Shown here: piece after piece, positions 53,980-62,056 of the stretch
Layout: every line of letters begins with the position of its first letter
How positions within the stretch are numbered: the stretch's first letter is position 1
Assembly: GCA_945881885.1 (NCBI GenBank)
Contig: CAMCVI010000004.1
Location: 99,740-163,739 of the forward strand
Direction: 5' to 3'
Origin: Chryseobacterium gleum
GTDB lineage: Bacteria; Bacteroidota; Bacteroidia; Flavobacteriales; Flavobacteriaceae
Length of the DNA: 64,000 nucleotides
Notes under the pieces: generated by a model
The model's input: the letters and a program-made list of their open reading frames with translations, nothing else
What the model was told of the DNA's origin: nothing
The model's database searches: none
Program-made: the position numbers and the translations under genes

Positions 53980-55434
53980 ATGGAAGAAAAGATTATAGAA
54001 GAAAGTAAACAAGGCACTTCAATGGTTTTGGATACAAAGCAAGGCAACCAAAAAAAGTTATTTATAGAAAGCTACGGTTGTCAAATGAACTTTGCAGATA
54101 GCGAAGTTGTGGCTTCTATTTTGGTAAATGAAGGATATAATACTACTCAAGTTTTAGAAGAAGCCGATTTGGTTTTAGTAAATACCTGTTCCATAAGAGA
54201 TAAAGCAGAAGTGACTATTCGTAAACGCTTACAAGTTTATAACGCCATAAAACGAGATATCAACCCTAAAATGAAGGTTGGCGTTTTAGGCTGTATGGCA
54301 GAACGATTAAAAGAAAAGTTTTTAGACGAAGAAAAAATTGTAGATATGGTTGTAGGTCCTGATGCCTACAAAGATATTCCGAATTTATTAAAAGATGTTG
54401 AAGATGGTCGTGATGCCATAAATGTTATTCTTTCTCGTGAAGAAACCTATGCAGATATTTCTCCAGTGCGTTTAAGTAGCAACGGAATTACAGCTTTTGT
54501 TTCTATTACTCGAGGTTGCGACAATATGTGCACGTTTTGCGTAGTGCCATTTACTCGAGGTAGAGAACGTAGTCGTGAGCCAGAAAGTATCATTGAAGAA
54601 ATTGCCGATTTATGGAGTAAAGGTTTCAAAGAAGTGACTTTATTAGGACAAAATGTAGACAGTTACCTTTGGTACGGTGGAGGTTTGAAAAAAGATTTTG
54701 TAAAAGCCAGCGAAATGCAAAAAGCAACTTCAGTAGATTTTGCTCAATTGTTAGACAGATGTGCCACGCAATTTCCAAAAATGCGATTTCGTTTTTCTAC
54801 TTCAAATCCACAAGATATGCATATTGAAGTAATTGAGGTTATGGCCAAACATCATAATATTTGCAATTACATTCACTTACCAGTTCAGAGCGGAAGTACC
54901 AGAATACTTAAAGAAATGAACCGCCAACATACTCGCGAAGAATACATCACATTAATAGATACAATTTATAAAATTATTCCAGACATTTCTCTTTCACAAG
55001 ATATTATCGCTGGTTTTCCAACAGAAACAGAAGCAGATCATCAAGACACATTGAGTTTGTTAGAATATGTAAAATACGATTTTGGATTTATGTTTGCTTA
55101 TTCTGAAAGACCAGGAACATTAGCGGCCAGAAAAATGGAAGACGATGTACCAGAAGCAATAAAGAAACGCAGATTAAATGAAATTATCGATTTACAACAA
55201 CGTATAGCTCTAGAACGCACAAAACGTTTTATCGGTCAAACAGTTGAAGTATTGGTAGAAAAAGACTCAAAACGTTCAGACAAACAGTGGAGTGGCAGAA
55301 ATTCGCAAAGTACGGTTGTGGTTTTTCCAAAAGAAAATTATAAACCTGGCGATTTTGTACTAGTAAAAATATCGGCTTGCACCAGCGGAACATTAATAGG
55401 AGAAGCTGTTGGGTATTCTGAAATTATGAATTAA
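53980..55434 (+). CDS. miaB: tRNA-2-methylthio-N6-dimethylallyladenosine synthase
   Basis: Radical-SAM enzyme adding a methylthio group to i6A37 of tRNAs. 484 aa. N-terminal UPF0004 cluster Cys in ESYGCQMNFADSE, VNTCSIRDKAE and GVLGCMAERL; radical-SAM motif TRGCDNMCTFCVVPF (CxxxCxxC, about 177-191); C-terminal TRAM domain (about 415-480). The N terminus carries about 25 extra residues before the first motif. First gene of a run leading to lptE and secG. Confidence 0.96.
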   Translation: MEEKIIEESKQGTSMVLDTKQGNQKKLFIESYGCQMNFADSEVVASILVNEGYNTTQVLEEADLVLVNTCSIRDKAEVTIRKRLQVYNAIKRDINPKMKVGVLGCMAERLKEKFLDEEKIVDMVVGPDAYKDIPNLLKDVEDGRDAINVILSREETYADISPVRLSSNGITAFVSITRGCDNMCTFCVVPFTRGRERSREPESIIEEIADLWSKGFKEVTLLGQNVDSYLWYGGGLKKDFVKASEMQKATSVDFAQLLDRCATQFPKMRFRFSTSNPQDMHIEVIEVMAKHHNICNYIHLPVQSGSTRILKEMNRQHTREEYITLIDTIYKIIPDISLSQDIIAGFPTETEADHQDTLSLLEYVKYDFGFMFAYSERPGTLAARKMEDDVPEAIKKRRLNEIIDLQQRIALERTKRFIGQTVEVLVEKDSKRSDKQWSGRNSQSTVVVFPKENYKPGDFVLVKISACTSGTLIGEAVGYSEIMN

Positions 55435-55496
55435 AAAATTAACAATTAAAATTTAGAATAATTAATTGTCGTCAATTATTAGTTATCAATTAAAAA

Positions 55497-56765
55497 ATGG
55501 AATCAGTTCAAAATATAAAACAACGCTTTGAGATCATTGGAAACGATCCAAAACTCAATCGTGCGGTAGAAAAAGCCCTGCAGGTTGCCCCTACGGACAT
55601 TTCTGTATTGGTAACTGGAGAAAGTGGGGTAGGAAAAGAAAGTATTCCTAAAATCATTCATTCTTTATCGCACAGAAAACATGGGAAATACATTGCGGTA
55701 AATTGTGGTGCTATACCAGAAGGAACCATAGATTCAGAACTTTTTGGACACGAAAAAGGATCGTTTACTGGTGCAACAGGAACTCGCGAAGGGTATTTTG
55801 AAGTAGCCAACGGCGGAACCATTTTTTTAGACGAAGTGGGCGAATTGCCATTAACTACTCAAGTACGTTTGCTAAGAGTTTTAGAAAATGGAGAATTTAT
55901 TAAAGTAGGTTCTTCTCAAGTGCAAAAAACCAATGTGCGAATTGTTGCAGCTACCAACGTTAACTTGTTAGAAGCCATTGAAAAAGGAAAATTTAGAGAA
56001 GATTTATATTATCGTTTAAGCACCGTTGAGATTAATTTACCTGCTTTACGTGAAAGAAAAGAAGATATTCACTTGTTGTTTCGCAAGTTTGCTGCCGATT
56101 TTGCACACAAATACAAAATGCCTCCAATTAAATTATCTGATGATGCTATAAATTATTTATTACATTATCGTTGGAGTGGAAATATCAGACAATTACGAAA
56201 TTCTGCTGAGCAAATTTCGGTATTGGAAACTAACAGAGATATCTCATTAGCGGCTTTAAAATCTTATTTGCCAAATATGGAAAGCAATTCGTTGCAAGTA
56301 GTTGGCGAGAAAAAAAGCACTACCGATTTTAGCAATGAGCGCGAAATTTTGTACAAAGTACTTTTTGATATGAAAAGCGATTTAAACGATTTAAAAAAGC
56401 TTACGCTAGAATTGATGCAAAATGAAAATGCTAAAGTGCAAGAAAACAACAAATCACTCATTCAAAAAATTTATGGAAATTCTGAAGAAAAAAACACTAT
56501 TTTTGAAAAAGAAATAAAAAGAAATGTTTCGCCAGTTGAAGAAGAAGTAGAACAAGAAGAGTTTGAAGATGACGACGATTTTAATAATAATTATTTATAT
56601 ACCGAAGCCATAGACGAAGTGGAAACGCTAAGTTTAGAAGCCAAGGAAATAGAATTAATTATTAAATCGTTAGAAAAAAATAAAGGAAAAAGAAAAGCCG
56701 CTGCAGATGAATTAGGAATTTCTGAAAGAACATTATACAGGAAAATAAAACAATTTGATTTATAG
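55497..56765 (+). CDS. Sigma-54-interacting transcriptional activator
   Basis: 422 aa. AAA+ domain from the N terminus with no receiver or sensor domain: Walker A GESGVGKESIPK (about 40-51), GAFTGA-type loop as GSFTGATGTR (about 86-95) that contacts sigma-54, and Walker B GGTIFLDEVGELP (about 105-117). After an acidic Asn/Glu-rich linker comes a Fis-type HTH (KGKRKAAADELGISERTLYR, about 397-416). Walker A has GKE in place of the usual GKE/GTE and is intact. Input signal unknown. It is in the miaB-lptE-secG run, 1.9 kb upstream of groES. Confidence 0.9.
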   Translation: MESVQNIKQRFEIIGNDPKLNRAVEKALQVAPTDISVLVTGESGVGKESIPKIIHSLSHRKHGKYIAVNCGAIPEGTIDSELFGHEKGSFTGATGTREGYFEVANGGTIFLDEVGELPLTTQVRLLRVLENGEFIKVGSSQVQKTNVRIVAATNVNLLEAIEKGKFREDLYYRLSTVEINLPALRERKEDIHLLFRKFAADFAHKYKMPPIKLSDDAINYLLHYRWSGNIRQLRNSAEQISVLETNRDISLAALKSYLPNMESNSLQVVGEKKSTTDFSNEREILYKVLFDMKSDLNDLKKLTLELMQNENAKVQENNKSLIQKIYGNSEEKNTIFEKEIKRNVSPVEEEVEQEEFEDDDDFNNNYLYTEAIDEVETLSLEAKEIELIIKSLEKNKGKRKAAADELGISERTLYRKIKQFDL

Positions 56766-56781
56766 TTTTAGAACGCAAAAT

Positions 56782-57285
56782 ATGAACTTAAAATATAAAA
56801 TAGTTACAATTTTAACCTTGTTTTTTCTCGTAAGTTGTAACGTAAAATACAACTTTACAGGAACAGGAAAAATTAATGCCAAAACGTTTCAGGTAAATTA
56901 TTTTCAAAATAATGCCGAAATTGTTGAGGTGGGTATCGAACGAACATTTACACAAAAATTACAAAACACCATTCAAAATCAAACCAATTTAGATTTGGTA
57001 TCTTCTGGTGGCGATTTGCTGTATGAAGGTGAAATTGTAGAATACCGCATTACACCTATGGCTTCAAATGCGAACCAACAATCCTCTCAAAACAGAATGA
57101 CAATTACTATAAATGTAAGGTATTCAAGCAAAAATTCAGAAGACGATAATTTTGAAAAACGTTTCTCATTTTTCCACGATTATGACGCGAATTTATTGCC
57201 ATCTGCTGTTTTGAATGAAGCATTAGAAATAATTTACGAAAGAATCACTTTAGATATTTTTAATGAATCTTTGGCTAAATGGTAA
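56782..57285 (+). CDS. lptE: LptE-like LPS-assembly lipoprotein
   Basis: Outer-membrane lipoprotein thought to plug the LptD barrel in lipopolysaccharide insertion. 167 aa from the ATG at 56782; an upstream reading overlaps the activator gene's end. Lipobox LVSC (Cys near 19) then VKYNFTG, typical of Bacteroidota LptE, and a two-layer alpha/beta pattern (FTQKLQNTIQNQTNLDLV; GGDLLYEGEIVEYRITP). Begins 16 bp after the activator gene. Confidence 0.85.
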   Translation: MNLKYKIVTILTLFFLVSCNVKYNFTGTGKINAKTFQVNYFQNNAEIVEVGIERTFTQKLQNTIQNQTNLDLVSSGGDLLYEGEIVEYRITPMASNANQQSSQNRMTITINVRYSSKNSEDDNFEKRFSFFHDYDANLLPSAVLNEALEIIYERITLDIFNESLAKW

Positions 57286-57302
57286 ACGAGTAATTAGTAA
57301 AA

Positions 57303-57350
57303 AGTGATTAGTCAAAAAGGCTAGTAACTATTTACAATTCACTAATCACT
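57303..57350 (+). repeat. lptE-TPR spacer hairpin
   Basis: AGTGATTAGT (57303-57312) pairs perfectly with ACTAATCACT (57341-57350) across a 28-nt loop. Word-repeat spacer of the same type as those near 701, 7279 and 23850. Confidence 0.65.
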
Positions 57351-57358
57351 AAACAATA

Positions 57359-58189
57359 ATGAACACAAACGATTATATAAATCTGCTCAATAATTCTAAA
57401 ACTATTAACGACAAACAAACGTTAGTACTAGAAACTATTGTTAATGAATTTCCTTTTTATCAAAGTGCGCGTGCTTTGTATTTAAAAGGGTTATATAATC
57501 AAGAAAGTTTTAGATATAATTATGAATTAAAAAAAACTGCTGCTCATACTACAGATAGAAGTGTGCTGTTTGATTTTATTACTTCTGATGATTTTAAAAT
57601 TTTTCAACAAGAAGTATATGACAAATACCAAGCGGAAATTCAGAGTATAATTGTATCAGATTTTGAATATGTTAGAGAAGAAAATCGACCGGTCACTTTA
57701 GATACTATTTCAAAATCAAATAATCCAGCAGTAACAATTTCTTTATCGGAACAAAAAGAGTCAAATAATGAACTAGAGGAAGCATTAAAAATTGGCAAAC
57801 CCTTACAATTTGAAAAAAATGAAACCCATTCTTTCTCAGAGTGGCTTCAATTAGCCAAAATTGCCCCAATTATTCGTGAAGGTGCAGAAAAACAAACAAA
57901 TATATCTTCAGAATTAGAAAAAAAATTCGATTTAATAGAAAAGTTTATTGAATTAAATCCTAAAATTCCGCAAGTTAAAGACAATACGTCAATACCAACA
58001 AATATTGCTAAAAGCAACGAAACGCCGTCGTCAATTATGACAGAAACGTTGGCGCAAATTTATTTAGAACAAAAAAAATATACCAAAGCCATACAAGCTT
58101 ATGAAATATTAATTTTGAAATATCCAGAAAAAAGTAGTTTCTTTGCAGACCGAATTAAAAATATAAAAATTTTACATCAAAATAATTAA
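57359..58189 (+). CDS. Conserved TPR-like protein, unknown function
   Basis: 276 aa. The N-terminal part is helical (DKQTLVLETIVNEFPFYQSARALYLKGLY), the middle is charged and probably disordered, and the C-terminal about 50 residues hold a tetratricopeptide-like helix pair (TETLAQIYLEQKKYTKAIQA, then YEILILKYPEKSSFFADRI). No signal peptide. It is 10 bp before secG, a placement I believe is common in Flavobacteriia, which hints at a role near the membrane or secretion, unproven. Confidence 0.7.
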   Translation: MNTNDYINLLNNSKTINDKQTLVLETIVNEFPFYQSARALYLKGLYNQESFRYNYELKKTAAHTTDRSVLFDFITSDDFKIFQQEVYDKYQAEIQSIIVSDFEYVREENRPVTLDTISKSNNPAVTISLSEQKESNNELEEALKIGKPLQFEKNETHSFSEWLQLAKIAPIIREGAEKQTNISSELEKKFDLIEKFIELNPKIPQVKDNTSIPTNIAKSNETPSSIMTETLAQIYLEQKKYTKAIQAYEILILKYPEKSSFFADRIKNIKILHQNN

Positions 58190-58199
58190 TACAGAAGTT

Positions 58200-58526
58200 A
58201 TGTCATTTACAATTTTTTTAGCATTAATCATCATCGTTTGTTTTTTATTAATCTTAACCATAATGGTTCAAAATCCTAAGAGCGGAGGTTTGTCTTCTTC
58301 TTTTGGTGGTGGTGGTCAAATGGGAGGTGTGAAAAACACAACCGACTTTTTAGAAAAAACAACTTGGGTTTTAGGTGGAACGTTAATCGCCTTAATTTTA
58401 TTTTCAACTTTAAGTTTTAATAGCGGTTCAACTGGTTCTAAACTAGTAGACGAAAATGCAACGCCGGCTATTGTTAAAGATGCACCAGCTAAACCAGCAA
58501 CAAAACCAGCAGATACTGCAAAATAA
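58200..58526 (+). CDS. secG: Preprotein translocase subunit SecG
   Basis: Helper subunit of the SecYEG channel. 108 aa. Two membrane segments (about 3-22 and 56-74) joined by the conserved glycine-rich loop MVQNPKSGGLSSSFGGGGQ (about 23-41), then an Ala/Pro/Lys-rich tail (about 90-108). Followed by a terminator. Confidence 0.94.
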   Translation: MSFTIFLALIIIVCFLLILTIMVQNPKSGGLSSSFGGGGQMGGVKNTTDFLEKTTWVLGGTLIALILFSTLSFNSGSTGSKLVDENATPAIVKDAPAKPATKPADTAK

Positions 58527-58545
58527 TTTTTGCTTCATATATTAT

Positions 58546-58578
58546 AAAATGCCAGCCTGTCAGTGCTGGCATTTTTAT
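58546..58578 (+). terminator. Terminator after secG
   Basis: AAAATGCCAGC (58546-58556) with GCTGGCATTTT (58565-58575), 8-nt loop, then T-rich tail. It separates the miaB-secG run from groESL. Confidence 0.92.
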
Positions 58579-58589
58579 TTTAAGTAAAT

Positions 58590-58622
58590 TTGTCAGAAAA
58601 TAGGTTTGGCACAATTTCTGAA
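58590..58622 (+). promoter_or_regulatory. groES promoter region with inverted repeat and sigma-54-like box
   Basis: TAGGTTTG (58601-58608) is a housekeeping -7 match. Overlapping it, TGGCAC (58607-58612) with TG at 58619-58620 resembles a sigma-54 -24/-12 element (GG-N10-GA rather than GG-N10-GC). Both lie inside an inverted repeat TCAGAAA/TTTCTGA (about 58593-58599 and 58615-58621). No CIRCE (HrcA operator) was seen. Confidence 0.45.
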
Positions 58623-58663
58623 ACCATAAAAAAAGTACACTAACTAATATATTCAATATAACT

Positions 58664-58939
58664 ATGGCATTAAACATTAAACCAATTGCAGACCGAGTAG
58701 TGATTGAACCGTCTGCTGCAGAAACAACAACTGCTTCAGGAATTATCATTCCAGATACAGCAAAAGAAAAACCTCAAAAAGGAACTGTTGTTGCCGTTGG
58801 AACAGGAAAAACCGATTATACAATGACTGTAAAAATTGGTGATACCGTTTTGTATGGTAAATACGCTGGAACAGAATTAAAATATGAAGGTAAAGATTAC
58901 CTAATTATGCGTGAAGATGAAATTTATGCAATATTATAA
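58664..58939 (+). CDS. groES: Co-chaperonin GroES
   Basis: Heptameric lid of the GroEL chamber. 91 aa. [16 protein letters not shown] at the N terminus, mobile loop [16 protein letters not shown] (about 22-37), [10 protein letters not shown] and the [14 protein letters not shown] end. Pairs with groEL 117 bp downstream. Confidence 0.97.
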   Translation: MALNIKPIADRVVIEPSAAETTTASGIIIPDTAKEKPQKGTVVAVGTGKTDYTMTVKIGDTVLYGKYAGTELKYEGKDYLIMREDEIYAIL

Positions 58940-58955
58940 AACTCTTAATTTCAGG

Positions 58956-60682
<1,727 letters not shown>

Positions 60683-60720
60683 TCTAATTTTAGACTTACG
60701 ACTTTAGATTTACGAAGTAT

Positions 60721-60758
60721 AAAAAAACCGTACCGATTGTATCGGGACGGTTTTTTGT
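60721..60758. terminator. Terminator after groEL
   Basis: AAAACCGT-a-CCGAT pairs with ATCGG-g-ACGGTTTT around a TGT loop (about 60724-60754), then a T-run; the A-run on the left lets it also serve the convergent DUF2490 gene. Confidence 0.9.
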
Positions 60759-60773
60759 TTTTTAGAAACTTTG

Positions 60774-61526
60774 TTATTTATTAGAATTCGTAAAATCTAA
60801 ATTGTGTGTAATGCTCACGGAAACATTGTGATTCATGATGTTGTTTCCGATTTCAGGTGTTACCAAATGATTTAAATAACCAACTTCTAGTCGAGTGATA
60901 TCTTCATAATTAATTCCGAAACCAATTAAAAGTCTGTTTTGATCAAAGAAATTAGCATTCACTTTATTGTATCCTAAATTGAAAAAAAATTCGTCTTGTA
61001 AAATCGCATAAGCTTTGTTTCTGTTATTATTAAATTCAAATAAATGAAATAAATTTCGATTCAAATATCTTAGTCGATTTTGATAATTGGTTGCTTCAAC
61101 TACAATTTCCTCATCACTATTTAAAATAATATTATCTACAAAACGTTGTTCTAAACGGAAACGATGCGTCATTAAATTTTTAATATCAGACCATTTGTGA
61201 TTATATTGTATTTGTTCCCATGCCCTGTTTTCTAAAAAAAAATCAGTTAAAGAAGGTTTGAAAGTTTTAATTAATCCGTAACCCGCGCTTAAAGTAATTT
61301 GATTGTTTAAGTAATAAATGCCGCCAATTCGGAATAAATTCTGTCGGTTTTGCTCAAAATTGGCATCACCACGCCATTGCACTTCTAAATGTGCACCAAA
61401 CTTGTTGGTTAGTTTATATTGACCCGTATAGGCCAGCCAATTGGCTTGCCCATGAATTGTTTTTTGTGCAAATGCTGTCGAAAGTATAAAAGTTAACCCG
61501 AAAACAATTATAAATTTTAAATTCAT
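60774..61526 (-). CDS. DUF2490 family outer-membrane protein
   Basis: 250 aa. Signal peptide (MNLKFIIVFGLTFILSTAFA). The body is a run of amphipathic strands with aromatic girdles (AHLEVQWRGDANFEQNRQNL, then RIGGIYYLNNQITLSAGYGL), ending HNLDFTNSNK, which fits the DUF2490 beta-barrel family. Function unknown. Convergent with groEL. Confidence 0.82.
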   Translation of the reverse strand: MNLKFIIVFGLTFILSTAFAQKTIHGQANWLAYTGQYKLTNKFGAHLEVQWRGDANFEQNRQNLFRIGGIYYLNNQITLSAGYGLIKTFKPSLTDFFLENRAWEQIQYNHKWSDIKNLMTHRFRLEQRFVDNIILNSDEEIVVEATNYQNRLRYLNRNLFHLFEFNNNRNKAYAILQDEFFFNLGYNKVNANFFDQNRLLIGFGINYEDITRLEVGYLNHLVTPEIGNNIMNHNVSVSITHNLDFTNSNK

Positions 61527-61679
61527 TTTTTTAAATTTTTAAAATGTAAAATTAAGACTTAAAATTTATTTTTTGAATTATAACTTCCGCTTTTGCTAAT
61601 TTTATATTTTGTTTAATCTTTTCTAATTAGTTGAGAATAATGCTAATATATAATGGTTTAATATTTTTTTAAGTTTTAC

Positions 61680-61709
61680 TTGTCAGAACCAAAATTGGTT
61701 GTATATTTG
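61680..61709 (+). promoter_or_regulatory. Promoter for initiator tRNA
   Basis: TTG (61680-61682), 19-nt spacer, TATATTTG (61702-61709): a perfect match to the Bacteroidota consensus, as expected for a strong tRNA promoter. Mature tRNA starts about 58 nt after the predicted start. Confidence 0.75.
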
Positions 61710-61773
61710 CCAAAGAATTAAGTATGAAACATTGCTTAATTCCTCAAAAAAGAAAATAGAATTAAACATATAT

Positions 61774-61846
61774 CGCGGGATAGAGCAGTAGGCAGCTCGT
61801 CGGGCTCATAACCCGAAGGTCACAGGTTCGAGTCCTGTTCCCGCTA
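61774..61846 (+). tRNA. Initiator tRNA-Met (CAU)
   Basis: Cloverleaf is complete: acceptor CGCGGGA (61774-61780) with TCCCGC before the discriminator, anticodon loop CTCATAA with CAU, T loop TTCGAGT. Three G:C pairs in the anticodon stem (CGGG/CCCG) and a mismatched first acceptor pair (C1 with U72) are initiator features. CCA is not encoded (CTA follows). Confidence 0.95.
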
Positions 61847-61853
61847 CTAAGTA

Positions 61854-61882
61854 AGCCATTCAGAAATGAGTGGCTTTTTTTT
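61854..61882 (+). terminator. Terminator after tRNA-fMet
   Basis: AGCCATTC (61854-61861) with GAGTGGCT (61868-61875; one G-U pair), then an eight-T run. Confidence 0.9.
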
Positions 61883-61884
61883 AT

Positions 61885-62056
61885 GCAATGAACTCAGTGA
61901 TAAAGGGTTGTAATGACCTATCAATAAGCAGTTAACTATTTCCTTTGACCGACTTATTAATCAAAAACTGACAAAGTTAGAGACCAAATAAAAAAATACT
62001 GGCAGTTAACTGACAATAATACTTTATAAATAAGAGTTCTGCCAATAAAAAAACAA
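61885..62056. other. Non-coding stretch between tRNA-fMet and the surface protein
   Basis: No ORF. It contains a 10-bp direct repeat GCAGTTAACT at 61928-61937 and 62002-62011. TGGCAG (62000-62005) and CTGCCA (62039-62044) could form a large-loop hairpin followed, on the minus strand, by a T-run; this may end the surface-protein transcript. No integrase remnant could be read. Confidence 0.4.

Noticed and set aside
58600..58663. CIRCE operator for HrcA upstream of groES
   Set aside because: No TTAGCACTC-N9-GAGTGCTAA or close variant is present.
61885..62056. Integrase remnant or att site downstream of tRNA-fMet
   Set aside because: No frame reads as integrase, and no copy of the tRNA 3' end was found in the window; only a 10-bp GCAGTTAACT direct repeat is present.
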